Assembly (NCBI RefSeq): GCF_024714495.1
Contig: NZ_JAMZMJ010000002.1
Location: 248,001 to 312,000, forward strand
DNA length: 64,000 nucleotides
Direction of reading: 5' to 3'
From: Marinoscillum pacificum
Lineage (GTDB): Bacteria > Bacteroidota > Bacteroidia > Cytophagales > Cyclobacteriaceae
Shown here: positions 18,562-28,932 of the stretch, piece after piece
Position numbering within the stretch: position 1 is the first letter of the stretch
How the letters are laid out: every line of letters starts with the position of its first letter
Notes under the pieces: model-generated
Seen by the model: only the letters and a program-made list of their open reading frames with translations
The model's database searches: none
Told to the model about the DNA's origin: nothing
Translations under genes and position numbers: made by a program

Positions 18562-18633
18562 TAGTCCGTAGGGGAATCGAACCCCTGTTACCAGGATGAA
18601 AACCTGGCGTCCTAACCCCTAGACGAACGGACC
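18562..18633 (-). tRNA. tRNA-Glu (TTC), copy B
   Basis: Same 72-nt tRNA as copy A with anticodon TTC, all four arms intact and no encoded CCA. First tRNA of the leftward cluster; about 100 bp separate it from the M16 peptidase terminator. Confidence 0.95.
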
Positions 18634-18735
18634 ATTTTGTCTTCCAAAGAGAAACTTTTGATCGCCTCTCTGTGTTTGGGAGTGCAAATATAACACCGAC
18701 TTTTACAATCCCAAATACTGGAAGAAAAATTTTGC

Positions 18736-18770
18736 AAAAAAAATTAGCCCCGTCTCCGAGGCTAAATTTT
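18736..18770 (-). terminator. Terminator of the M16 peptidase gene
   Basis: Minus strand: TTTAGCC, a loop of about 10 nt, GGCTAA, then eight Ts, starting 19 bp after the M16 stop codon. Confidence 0.8.
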
Positions 18771-18788
18771 CTATCTATTCTTAACAGT

Positions 18789-21635
18789 TTATTGCGCTAC
18801 CGGCTCACCGTATTTATCAACTAATATTGGATCCCCAGGGCCATCTACTCTCAGTGGCTCGTACTGAGTCTCCTTATCACCCACAATTAGGTAAATCATG
18901 TTATTAAGGTTCATGTACTCATTAACAGTCGCCTGAACTTTCTCAACAGTCATATCTTTCACAGCTTGTTGCTCTTCATCCAGATAGTTCTGAGGAAGGT
19001 CATAAGTACTGATATTCTGAAGAATACCGATCAAACTAAACAAGGTCTCAAATCTTCGAGTATTCTCTTTGATCATAGACACTTGAGTTTTTCTCAAATC
19101 CTCTTCAGTATAGTTAGCAGCATAGTTTCCAATCACTTCTTTGAATGTTTCCAAAGCCGGAGCCGTCACAGCAGACTGCACACTAGAAGAAGCCATCCAA
19201 ATACCTGGATCGTAAGACTGACGAGAAACAAAAGAATACGCTCCGTAAGTAAACTGCTTTTCCTCTCTCAATACCTGGAAAAGCTGCCCACTAGAACCAC
19301 CACCTAAACGGTCATTAGCGATGTTGATTAGATTAAATGCAGGATCACTCCCATCCACAGCCAATCGACCAATATTGATTACTGACTGCTTCGCTTTTGG
19401 AATATCCACAAAGAACACTTGAGGTTCAGTTGGAACAGGAGGTACGTCGAATTCCGGCATTACCACTTGCTTAGACTCCCAGCTACTCAGCTTTTCCAAT
19501 GACTTCATCACAGCCGACTGAGACACAGCTCCAGCAACGTGATAATTTGTTACCGATGGAGAGAAGTTTTTCTCATAGTAAGCCTTGATATCATCCAGGG
19601 TAATAGCCTCTACAGTTTCAGTATATCCTACAATTGGATGTGATAAAATATGATCTTTTCCGTAGAATAGCTTATTTCTCACAGTACTTGCTACCGCATT
19701 TGGATTGGCCTCCCGCTGTTGAATGGTGTTAATAGTAGCACTTTTAATTCTTTCGAACTCTGCCGCATCCCATCTTGGCTCCAATAAGATTTCAGAAACA
19801 AGATCCATAGTAGCTGCATAGTTTCTGGCCAAGCAGTTACCAGAAATGGTAATATACTCATCAGAAGTACCCATATTGATAGAAGAACCTAACTGACCAA
19901 TCGCATCTTCTAACTCTTCAGGAGTCTTTGTAGCTGTACCCTCCATCATTAGATCGGTAATCATGTTAGCGGCACCTACTTTATCTGGATTATCAAGATA
20001 CAAACCACCCATGATTCTGAAACTAAACTGCACCAAAGGCAATTCATCTCTTTCGATGCCATAAACATCAATACCATTAGCAGTTTTTGATGTCCAGATT
20101 GTAGGGGGAGTAACTAACGGATCTTCGCCAAACTCCGGCTCCACTGTTCTATCAAATGATGATTCAGTTTTTGTATAAGTGAAATCACCTTCTTGCTCCA
20201 TTACTTCAGATGGCTTGAACTCATTCAATCCTTCTTCTTTGATCTGTGCAGGAATAGCTGAAGAAAGTGCCAAATCAGCAGCTCCTGTTGGAACGAAGTT
20301 GGTCACTACACTATTCTTACCTTTGATGTATTTCTGATACACACGCATCACATCATCCTTTGTCACATTTTTGATATTCTCGATATCCTTTGTGATGTAA
20401 CCTGGATCACCAGTGTACTCATTATAGAATGCCAACTGAAGTGATTTATTGAATACACTTGAAATACCATTGTAGAAATTGGTTTCCTGACGAGCTTTGA
20501 TACGCTCCAAATCCTTCTCAGAGAATCCTTCGGTTTCAAACTTATCCAGCGCCTGACCAATTAAGGTTCTTACCGTATCTAGATCTACACCTTTATTAGC
20601 TCTCACCCTGAATGTGAAAGTACCAGCCAATTCATTAGCGCTATGCCATGCACTTACACCAGACTCTGGCGCTACTTCAGCCTCTTCAACCAATACTTTA
20701 TACAAAGGAGCACGCTTACCGTCTGTTAAAATCTCAGACAGTGCATCTAGAGCCCACTGATCAGCATTGTACTGCTCTACAGTCGGGAACGTCATTCTGA
20801 TTTCTGGCAATTGCGCAAAATTATCTTCGTAATAAAGAACTTTCGTTTCATCTAGAGAAACTGGCATCGGCTTCATTGGCTGATCATCCCCTCTTGAAGG
20901 AATTTCTCCAAAGTATTTATCAACTAGTCCTTTTACCTCTTCAGACTTGAAATCTCCAGCAATCACCAAGGTTGCGTTGTTAGGACCATACCACTTGTCG
21001 TAGAATTCCTTCACATCTTCAATGGTCGCTCCTTGCAAATCTTCAAGTTCTCCAATCACTGTCCAGTTGTAAGGGTGACCTTCTGGATACAAAGCTTTTC
21101 TGATTACATAATCTGTATGACCGTAAGGCTGGTTATCCACGCGCTGACGCTTTTCATTCTGCACTACAGGCTTTTCACCTTCCAGGTCAGTTAAAGAAAC
21201 CGCATTAATAAAGAAGCCCATTCTATCAGACTCCATCCAAAGCACTTTCTCCAGCGCATCTTTAGGAACCGTCTCGAAGTAAATAGTGAAGTCATTAGAA
21301 GTTCCTCCATTGAAGGTTCCACCCCACTCATTGATATTCTTAAAAAATCCACCTTCAGGCACATTTTCTGATTTTTGGAACAACATGTGCTCAAAGAAGT
21401 GAGCAAAGCCAGTTCTCCCTGGTTTTTCACGGTTAGATCCTACATGCACCACGATCGAAACCGCCACAATAGGATCAGAATGATCTTCGTGAAGTACCAC
21501 ATCAAGACCATTACTCAATTGGTACTTTTCAAAATCAACAGAGAGCTTTGCACTCTCCTCTTTGGGCTCTGTCTGGCCACATGATCCGAGGATCACAGCA
21601 ACCAATAACACAACCACTAATTTCAAGTTTTTCAT
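18789..21635 (-). CDS. M16-family zinc metallopeptidase, lipoprotein
   Basis: Periplasmic insulinase/pitrilysin-type protease of 948 residues. The signal peptide has lipobox Cys19 (ILGSC). The inverted zinc motif HxxEH is HFFEH at 79-83 in the N-terminal half, with the usual downstream NEKRQRVDNQPYG segment holding the third-ligand region. The C-terminal half (about 500-930) repeats the M16 fold without HxxEH, as expected for the inactive partner domain, and has an LGGGSSGQLFQVLREE stretch of the R/Y substrate-binding type. It probably degrades peptides in the envelope. Single-gene unit with its own terminator; the flanking genes suggest no link. Confidence 0.93.
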   Translation of the reverse strand: MKNLKLVVVLLVAVILGSCGQTEPKEESAKLSVDFEKYQLSNGLDVVLHEDHSDPIVAVSIVVHVGSNREKPGRTGFAHFFEHMLFQKSENVPEGGFFKNINEWGGTFNGGTSNDFTIYFETVPKDALEKVLWMESDRMGFFINAVSLTDLEGEKPVVQNEKRQRVDNQPYGHTDYVIRKALYPEGHPYNWTVIGELEDLQGATIEDVKEFYDKWYGPNNATLVIAGDFKSEEVKGLVDKYFGEIPSRGDDQPMKPMPVSLDETKVLYYEDNFAQLPEIRMTFPTVEQYNADQWALDALSEILTDGKRAPLYKVLVEEAEVAPESGVSAWHSANELAGTFTFRVRANKGVDLDTVRTLIGQALDKFETEGFSEKDLERIKARQETNFYNGISSVFNKSLQLAFYNEYTGDPGYITKDIENIKNVTKDDVMRVYQKYIKGKNSVVTNFVPTGAADLALSSAIPAQIKEEGLNEFKPSEVMEQEGDFTYTKTESSFDRTVEPEFGEDPLVTPPTIWTSKTANGIDVYGIERDELPLVQFSFRIMGGLYLDNPDKVGAANMITDLMMEGTATKTPEELEDAIGQLGSSINMGTSDEYITISGNCLARNYAATMDLVSEILLEPRWDAAEFERIKSATINTIQQREANPNAVASTVRNKLFYGKDHILSHPIVGYTETVEAITLDDIKAYYEKNFSPSVTNYHVAGAVSQSAVMKSLEKLSSWESKQVVMPEFDVPPVPTEPQVFFVDIPKAKQSVINIGRLAVDGSDPAFNLINIANDRLGGGSSGQLFQVLREEKQFTYGAYSFVSRQSYDPGIWMASSSVQSAVTAPALETFKEVIGNYAANYTEEDLRKTQVSMIKENTRRFETLFSLIGILQNISTYDLPQNYLDEEQQAVKDMTVEKVQATVNEYMNLNNMIYLIVGDKETQYEPLRVDGPGDPILVDKYGEPVAQ

Positions 21636-21817
21636 TAGTTGTTAGAGTTTATTTGATTTAAGCTAATATGAAGTTAAAGAAAATTTAGTTGGACGGGAAT
21701 TAAAAGAATATAGAATCCATTTACATGAATGGAGGGAATAAGAAGTGGATGGATATCGCTGATTGACAAAAGTCATTAATAATTGTTCAATCCCTGACAA
21801 ACTAAACCTACAACATA

Positions 21818-21848
21818 TTTGCTTCCAAAAAATCTAGTTATAGATTTG
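21818..21848 (+). promoter_or_regulatory. Promoter of gapA
   Basis: TTTG at 21818-21821, 19-nt spacer, TAGATTTG at 21841-21848: a full match to the Bacteroidota housekeeping promoter (TTTG, TAnnTTTG). It lies 40 bp before the gapA ATG. Confidence 0.8.
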
Positions 21849-21864
21849 CAGAGATTTATTTTGA

Positions 21865-22896
<1,032 letters not shown>

Positions 22897-22918
22897 TTCC
22901 ATACAAAGCATAGAATTT

Positions 22919-22949
22919 GAAAACCCTGGCGATTTCGTCAGGGTTTTTT
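22919..22949 (+). terminator. Terminator of gapA
   Basis: AAACCCTG / CAGGGTTT stem with inner GCGAttTCGT pairing and a T6 tail. The right half of this hairpin lies inside the 135-bp repeat that recurs at 31139, where the left arm is degraded. Confidence 0.85.
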
Positions 22950-23064
22950 ATTTACTCCGGTACAGCACAATAATTTGAATAACTAACCCTATTGCAATTA
23001 AAGTTCCGATCTCCAATTTAGTCATCAAATTACTTCGATCAATTGCCTGACTTAGAATAGTCAA
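22930..23064 (-). repeat. Left copy of a 135-bp direct repeat (3' end fragment of a sensor-like gene)
   Basis: Matches 31139-31272 in the same orientation with four substitutions and one 1-bp indel. On the minus strand it would encode the last residues (about DRSNLMTKLEIG to LLYRSK, with small changes) and stop of the 204-residue gene at 31157, but there is no upstream coding part here. Together the two copies bound an 8-kb block of four genes. The rest of the gapA to 23230 gap holds only the mini-gene terminator. Confidence 0.85.
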
Positions 23065-23179
23065 ACAATTGTTAACCGTTCCAAGACCCACGTTTCAAGT
23101 CTATTTTACAAATCTCTCTTCTATTGTGCTGATTTTCAACCAAACGTTACACCCAAATACAAGCAAGATACTTTAGACT

Positions 23180-23207
23180 AAAAAAGGAGCCTCGATAGCC
23201 CCCCTTT
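23180..23207 (-). terminator. Probable terminator after the PIDGG mini-gene
   Basis: Minus strand: a G-rich arm, TATCGA loop, GGCTCC and a T6 run, 22 bp after the stop codon. The stem has one or two mismatches. Confidence 0.55.
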
Positions 23208-23229
23208 GCACCGCCAAATTGATAGTCAA

Positions 23230-23403
23230 CTAAGATCTTCTACTATCCCTGAGCTTCTTAATGCCGTAGGCTCCACCGGCTGCCAATAAAATGGACAACC
23301 CACCATCTATTGGCGTGGCTGGAGGTGCCCCTTGAGCCATCACGGGCATAGCTACTAGTAAAACCAATACAACTAAAACTGTTCGTTCGATTAATTCTTT
23401 CAT
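23230..23403 (-). CDS. 57-residue PIDGG-motif (PID-CTERM type) membrane mini-protein
   Basis: Short protein beginning MKELIERTVL, with a signal/anchor segment (7-23, ending VMAQG), then TPIDGGLSILLAAGGAYG (30-47) and a basic tail KKLRDSRRS. This matches a family of very short Bacteroidota proteins with PIDGG, a second hydrophobic helix and a basic end, often called PID-CTERM; the tripartite C-terminus resembles a sorting signal. Function unknown. It lies 60 bp downstream of the giant T9SS adhesin on the same strand, with a hairpin (about 23423-23460) between them. It is shorter than usual ORF cutoffs and overlaps a spurious frame. Confidence 0.75.
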   Translation of the reverse strand: MKELIERTVLVVLVLLVAMPVMAQGAPPATPIDGGLSILLAAGGAYGIKKLRDSRRS

Positions 23404-23462
23404 AATTTCTTTCGGTTATAGAATTCAAGAGCTTTCTGTTGATATAGCTCTTGATTGAATTT

Positions 23463-26400
23463 TTATTTGAGTAATATTTTCTTGGAAAATGATCCGTCAG
23501 TGATGATATAAACTCCCACAGGAAGATGATCAAAAGTCACTGAAAGCTCATCAGCCACCTCACCGCTCCATACCTGACGGCCATCCAGGCTCATCAAACG
23601 ATAGCCACGTTGGCCTCTACCATTTCCTTTGCCACCACGTCCACGTCGTATTTTCAGCGTTTTTCCGTGAGCATATATCATGTCGGTAAAATCAAGTGTA
23701 TTGAGGATACTTGACGCTACGCCGAGTTCAAACCTGCCCGAGAACTTTCCAGCACTCGTGGTAAACGTGTAAGGTTGATCATTTAATAGCTGATAGGCTC
23801 CGGTCTGTAGGTCATGAAGATATAAGTAGTACCCTGGAGATTCCTCGGTATCCAGAGAAAAGGTATACGTATCCGCCTCAGACACATGCACTCCTACTGG
23901 AATCCGATCTGCGGTATGGTTCACTCCCTGAATGGCCAGCTCTTTACCATCTTTGAACGTGTAGAGCAAATTGGCCGATGCTGGATCAAACACTGGTGCA
24001 TCATAGTTTCGGTCTGCCTGGCTCATACTGATATCGTCTACCCAACCAATCACAGTTTGCCTGAAAAAACCGTCAGATCCAGTAAGATTCAGCCGCGCTA
24101 TGGCTTGGGATGATTGACGGAAGAAAGTCTCGTTATCCGCATCACCATACATCTCAGGACTCAAAACAACCTCAGTTTCCCGAACACCCTCTTTCATTTT
24201 TACAAAAAAACCTTGCCCGGTAGAAAGACCTTCCAACTCTGAGGAGCGTCCTCCAGGTGAGGTTTGCACAGCCACGTCTCCATTATGGATTATATAATCT
24301 GAATTGCTTCCCCTGCCCTCATCAGAGCCATTATCATCCCATACATAGACAGCTCCTTCCAGGTCTTCATTTTCTGAGAGAAACTCATATATGGATAATG
24401 ACACGGTAAATGGGTTGGACAGAATGTGATAGCCCTCATAAGCATCTTCATTTGCAGCATGATCTGTAGAGGTCAACTCTCGGGTGATTTGGCTACTATA
24501 TGGAGTACCCACAAACGTCACCAGCCCATCTTCATCTCCGGTAAACGCACTGAAATAGCCTACTCCAGCCTCCATTACTGACATTCCATTAGCCAATGGA
24601 TCTTTGAATCGATTGAGACCCTCTGTACCCCCAGGGTCATAAGCCTCTGACTCGTCATAGAAATAAACCAATGCGTTTTCTCCGAGCATATCAAAGGAAG
24701 CATCCTTCACTGGCGAACCAATCATGCTGTACTGTCCTGTGGACTGATCAAATGTAGTATTGCGTTCGACGATATAGTTATCACCATAAAACGTCCCCCC
24801 GAAAGGAATCAACTCACCTCCTGGGGCGACAAGAACTTCGCCATAGTTATAAACATCCGCAGAAAACACAGCTACCGGAGACCCTGCGCCAATATGCAAA
24901 CTACCTGATGCCTCCACAATTAAGTCCCTTTCAACTTCAAGTGCACCATGAGCATCCGTGTCATATGCACCCGTTATCACGTGTACTCTGTTGTAGTTCA
25001 CAATGCTCCAGGCATTACCATCCCACACCCTCATCTCTTCTACATCAACAGTAAACCTCAGCGTATCGGTTAACTCATGATCCGTTTCCTCCATCACTAC
25101 TACTTCCACAGCATGGCTTCCCTGATGAATGAAAGTGGGCGTCCATCGCAAAACCTGACTTTCGTCTATGAGCATCCCTTTGCTCTCCGAAACATCATCT
25201 ATCGAAAAGACCAGGGCATCGCCATCAGCATCTGTAGCCTCAATAGTAGTTGCAAACTCCGAATATCCTAAAACTGACTGGTCAGTAAGAGCTGAAATAA
25301 CGGGTGGCCAGTTGATATCATTAACCACTACGGTGAAGACTTGCGAATCGGTAAAATCCGTATCGCCATTTTCCACAACAGTGATGGTCACCTCATGCTC
25401 ACCAATATGCTCCGCAGATGGCGTCCATTCAAATATTCCGGTTGCATCATTTAAGGTCATCCCCTTATCCAAAGAAACTTGATCAAGGACGTAAGTCACA
25501 CCTTCAGATTGAGCACATGGTGTAGAAGAAGCCGTAAAGGTGAGTAGTGAACCTTCGTCTACTGTCTGATCGGCAACAGCCGCCAACTCTGGCGGTGCAT
25601 ACTCCCAAATTATTTCCTGCACCTGAGTGTCCTCATTTCCTGCATCATCTGTATAAGTCCAGGTGACTGTGGTACTTTCCGTGATAGGGAAGGCTGCATC
25701 GTGGGTTCCAATGATCGTTTCTCCACATTCGCCTGTAGCAGTAGGAGCCTCAAGAGCACTTAGCGATTCGCATACGAGCGTGATTGCCGGTAAAACATCC
25801 TCATCCGGCACCGGAGGGTCCTCACCTAACCGAGAATCACCATCAAAAGTCCAACCATAAGTATTGACTAATATGCTTCTAGCCTCATTGCCATCACACG
25901 AATAATTCAAGCCACTTACGCCTACCTCCAAATCAGTGGGTATGGTTTGGGTGTCTCCATTGTCATCTGCCCAGCCAGTTAGCGTAGCATCATAATTGGT
26001 AGTTAAAATTCCACTTTCATCAAAAATATAGGACATATCAGTAACGCTCCCAACATCCCATGCTCCAAGGTCCTGGTCAAAAGAAGATGCATACCTAAAC
26101 ATTCTCGACATGACGGTAACATTACCCACATCCCAGCTATTGAGGTCACCATTAAAGGAAGAAGCTTCTTGAAACATGTCGGACATATTTGTCACATTAC
26201 TTACATCCCACGCACTAAGGTCACTATTAAAAGATGTGGCCTTATAAAACATATTCCTAAGGTCGGTTACGTTAGTCAAATCAGGAGCCTCACCCTCAGG
26301 TACTGTGGTCAAATTGGAACACCCACCAAAAGCCAAAAACATGGTTTCCCACTCTATATCTCCCCACTGCTCCACAGTGAGTATTTTGTCTTTATCTGCT

Positions 26401-28052
26401 TTATCATAAAATCTAAAACGCGGAAAGTCTCCAATAATGCTAATGGTGTGTATGCCGGCGTCAGTGTAAGTATGCGTGGCATTTCCTTCATATGTAGTAG
26501 CATCGGTAGTGCCATCACCCCAATCCACGGTGTAGCTATACCCTTCATTATACGTAGGTATAGTGATAGACTCATCATCCGAGGTGGTCTGCCACGTCGT
26601 GACAAAAGGGGTAAATTGATTTACACTAACTACCCAATCCTGCTGGGTGACACCATTGTATGCCGTGACTGTGTATGTTACAGGGGTAGAAAAATCATTA
26701 GCCACCCCTGAGGCAGGTGACACAGAAGCTCCGGGGGAAGTAGCAATCTCCGCGGCGATGGAAGTCAAATCTAACCCTTTAGGCATAATGATGGTAATGG
26801 TATGCGCACTTGTATCGATGACTGTCTCACCTATCTGACCGGGCAGTGTAAAGCTGGTAATAGCTGCGGCAGAATCAGATGGGTATACGATGTTCACTGT
26901 CCACTCGCGCACTAAAGTTTCATCTTCGGAGGTTACAGTGTATACCTGAGGCGTAGTAAAATCCAAGGCCATGCCGCTGGCCGGAGAAAGGCTCGCGCCT
27001 GCCGACACTTCCAAATCAGGAGCCAAACCATTAAGAGAGGTGCTAAAATCTACTTCACAGTACACCGTCTGGTTTATCTCATCGATCACCGGCTCTGTGA
27101 TGCCTTCATCTAGCTGAAACTGGATGATAGCCGGACATTGCTTTTGATCACCATTAAATGTCCAACCATAGGTATTGACCAGTATATTTCTAGCTTCTAC
27201 GGCCTCACATGAATAGTGTAAGCCACTTACACCCACCTCCACATCAGTGTTTATGCTTTCAGTACCTCCATTGTCATCTGCCCAGCCATTCAAAGTCGCA
27301 TTATAGTTCGCAGTTGACATCCCACTTTCATTAAACATCAAACTCATATTCTCTACCTTCTCAATATTCCATGCTCCCAAATTTTGATCAAAAGCGGAAC
27401 TTAGCTGAAATATACCCTTCATAGAAGTTACTTTACTCACAACCCAACTACTGATATCCTGATTAAAGGAGCTTGCTTTATCAAACATGAACTCCATGAA
27501 TGTAACGTTACTCACATCCCAGCTACTGATATCCTGGTTAAATGATGATGCGAGCAAAAACACTCCGCGCATGTTTTCCACATTACTGACATCCCAGTGA
27601 CCTATATCGGAATTCATGCTCGAAGCACCGAAAAACATATCGTACATATCAGTCACATTACTCAGATCTGGAGCATCAGTGGCCGGTATCGTCAGGTTTG
27701 AGCATCCCTTAAAGGCACGGTTCATGTTCGTCCACTGGATATCACCCCATTGCTCTATGGTGAGTATTTTGTCTTTTGATCCACCGTTATTGAAATAGAT
27801 GCGTGGGAAGGTTCCAATGATACTCACTGTATAGGTATCTGAATCCGTGTAAGTATGGGTGGCACTTCCTACATGCGTAGTGGCATCAGTACCATCACCC
27901 CAGTCCACCGTGTAGGCATATCCGCTACCTCTCGTGGGGATGGTAATGGACTCATTTTCCGTAGTGGTCTGCCAAGTGGTTATAAATGCCCTCTGAGCAT
28001 ACAGCGACCCAGTGAGCACACATGACAGGATAAGTGGTAATAGTTTTTTCAT
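23463..28052 (-). CDS. Giant secreted surface protein with DUF285 (BspA-like) repeats and T9SS sorting domain
   Basis: 1529 residues with a signal peptide (ends LYAQ, about 19). Two homologous blocks (about 20-290 and 485-745) each start with a PKD-like WGDGT strand region and continue with DUF285/BspA-type repeats of the form SFNxDxSxWDVSNVTxMxxMF. A strain-like Ig/DUF5018-type region lies between them. Next come HYR/cadherin-like modules (about 770-1010), a beta-rich segment, and a C-terminal type IX secretion domain ending GVYIITDGSFSKKILLK. Likely an outer-surface adhesin exported by the T9SS. It follows a LytTR regulator gene on the same strand, with paired 10-bp repeats in the 163-bp gap that look like its binding sites. 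Confidence 0.88.
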   Translation of the reverse strand: MKKLLPLILSCVLTGSLYAQRAFITTWQTTTENESITIPTRGSGYAYTVDWGDGTDATTHVGSATHTYTDSDTYTVSIIGTFPRIYFNNGGSKDKILTIEQWGDIQWTNMNRAFKGCSNLTIPATDAPDLSNVTDMYDMFFGASSMNSDIGHWDVSNVENMRGVFLLASSFNQDISSWDVSNVTFMEFMFDKASSFNQDISSWVVSKVTSMKGIFQLSSAFDQNLGAWNIEKVENMSLMFNESGMSTANYNATLNGWADDNGGTESINTDVEVGVSGLHYSCEAVEARNILVNTYGWTFNGDQKQCPAIIQFQLDEGITEPVIDEINQTVYCEVDFSTSLNGLAPDLEVSAGASLSPASGMALDFTTPQVYTVTSEDETLVREWTVNIVYPSDSAAAITSFTLPGQIGETVIDTSAHTITIIMPKGLDLTSIAAEIATSPGASVSPASGVANDFSTPVTYTVTAYNGVTQQDWVVSVNQFTPFVTTWQTTSDDESITIPTYNEGYSYTVDWGDGTTDATTYEGNATHTYTDAGIHTISIIGDFPRFRFYDKADKDKILTVEQWGDIEWETMFLAFGGCSNLTTVPEGEAPDLTNVTDLRNMFYKATSFNSDLSAWDVSNVTNMSDMFQEASSFNGDLNSWDVGNVTVMSRMFRYASSFDQDLGAWDVGSVTDMSYIFDESGILTTNYDATLTGWADDNGDTQTIPTDLEVGVSGLNYSCDGNEARSILVNTYGWTFDGDSRLGEDPPVPDEDVLPAITLVCESLSALEAPTATGECGETIIGTHDAAFPITESTTVTWTYTDDAGNEDTQVQEIIWEYAPPELAAVADQTVDEGSLLTFTASSTPCAQSEGVTYVLDQVSLDKGMTLNDATGIFEWTPSAEHIGEHEVTITVVENGDTDFTDSQVFTVVVNDINWPPVISALTDQSVLGYSEFATTIEATDADGDALVFSIDDVSESKGMLIDESQVLRWTPTFIHQGSHAVEVVVMEETDHELTDTLRFTVDVEEMRVWDGNAWSIVNYNRVHVITGAYDTDAHGALEVERDLIVEASGSLHIGAGSPVAVFSADVYNYGEVLVAPGGELIPFGGTFYGDNYIVERNTTFDQSTGQYSMIGSPVKDASFDMLGENALVYFYDESEAYDPGGTEGLNRFKDPLANGMSVMEAGVGYFSAFTGDEDGLVTFVGTPYSSQITRELTSTDHAANEDAYEGYHILSNPFTVSLSIYEFLSENEDLEGAVYVWDDNGSDEGRGSNSDYIIHNGDVAVQTSPGGRSSELEGLSTGQGFFVKMKEGVRETEVVLSPEMYGDADNETFFRQSSQAIARLNLTGSDGFFRQTVIGWVDDISMSQADRNYDAPVFDPASANLLYTFKDGKELAIQGVNHTADRIPVGVHVSEADTYTFSLDTEESPGYYLYLHDLQTGAYQLLNDQPYTFTTSAGKFSGRFELGVASSILNTLDFTDMIYAHGKTLKIRRGRGGKGNGRGQRGYRLMSLDGRQVWSGEVADELSVTFDHLPVGVYIITDGSFSKKILLK

Positions 28053-28126
28053 GTTGACTTTAGATTATCTTTAACAAGGAATAACCGAAAGTATCCATGT
28101 CTACTGGTGACCACAATCGCTAATCA

Positions 28127-28157
28127 GTGAACGACATCAGAAACTAGGTAAACGACA
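28127..28157 (-). promoter_or_regulatory. Paired direct repeats, candidate LytTR regulator binding site
   Basis: GTGAACGACA (28127-28136) and GTAAACGACA (28148-28157) repeat with exactly 21-bp spacing, two turns of the helix. Read on the minus strand the core is TGTCGTTyAC. LytTR proteins bind two short direct repeats with a GTT core at this spacing. The site lies between the LytTR regulator gene and the adhesin gene, 75 bp upstream of the adhesin ATG. Confidence 0.55.
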
Positions 28158-28215
28158 GAAAAAAATCCAACGGTGGTCGCTGACTTCATTAGAAGATGCT
28201 TTTTCGAAGGAAAAA

Positions 28216-28932
28216 CTAAAGGAGCCTCAACTGCTGCATCAGCTCCTCTCTGTAAACCCGACCTATTGGGATGGCATGCTCCCCTATAATTATATGCTGG
28301 TCTTTTATCTGTTGGATCGCTTTTTTATTGACTACATACGATTTGTGAACTCGCATAAATCCATAAGCTTTAACAATTTCTTCAACCTGCTTAAGTGGTT
28401 TACTGATCATACATTTGATATTATTCGTAATCACGTGAGAGTACACATCATTGGCTTGAATAAACATAATCTCTGGAATATTGACCCGGAGGTAACCATT
28501 GCGATCTTTCACATATACGGTACCATCAGCATCCATTAAATTCTCCATGTTAGACTGCTCCCGCTCAATGGCGGCAAAAGCCAGCTTCAACGCCACACGA
28601 ACCTCAGCCTCACGAAAAGGCTTAATCAAATACCCCAAAGGATTCGTTTTCGATGCGCGATCAACGGTCTTTTCATCTGAGTATGCTGTGATGAAAATAG
28701 CCGGAATTTTTTCTCGCTTCTGTACGATCTCCGCCAATTCTATTCCCTCGTTTGCTCCATCAAGATTGATGTCTAGCAAAAGCAGGTCAGGAGTGGTATC
28801 CGATATCAGGTTCAGTGCCTCTGTCACACTCTCCGCCTTGCCGCAGCATGTGTAGTTAGTTTCTTCCACTATGACTTCCAGCGAATCTGCTATCAGTGGA
28901 TCATCCTCTACTATAAGTATTTTATATGCCAT
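28216..28932 (-). CDS. LytTR-family response regulator
   Basis: Two-component response regulator of 238 residues: receiver domain 1-120 with the acidic pair EDD (9-11), phospho-acceptor Asp54 in LLLLDINLDG, Thr82 and Lys104 (IKPF), then a LytTR DNA-binding domain (about 135-238, with FMRVHKSYVVNKKAI). ATG at 28932; an in-frame TTG at 28935 is less likely. The ATG overlaps the histidine kinase stop (TGATG), so the two are translationally coupled. Located immediately upstream of the giant adhesin gene, its probable target. Confidence 0.93.
   Translation of the reverse strand: MAYKILIVEDDPLIADSLEVIVEETNYTCCGKAESVTEALNLISDTTPDLLLLDINLDGANEGIELAEIVQKREKIPAIFITAYSDEKTVDRASKTNPLGYLIKPFREAEVRVALKLAFAAIEREQSNMENLMDADGTVYVKDRNGYLRVNIPEIMFIQANDVYSHVITNNIKCMISKPLKQVEEIVKAYGFMRVHKSYVVNKKAIQQIKDQHIIIGEHAIPIGRVYREELMQQLRLL

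Noticed and set aside
23258-23533. 91-residue minus-strand reading frame overlapping the adhesin 3' end
   Set aside because: Different frame from the PIDGG mini-gene, low-complexity composition, overlaps two better-supported genes.
26169-26711. 180-residue plus-strand frame inside the giant adhesin gene
   Set aside because: Antisense shadow of the DUF285 repeat region; no start signals or recognisable motif.
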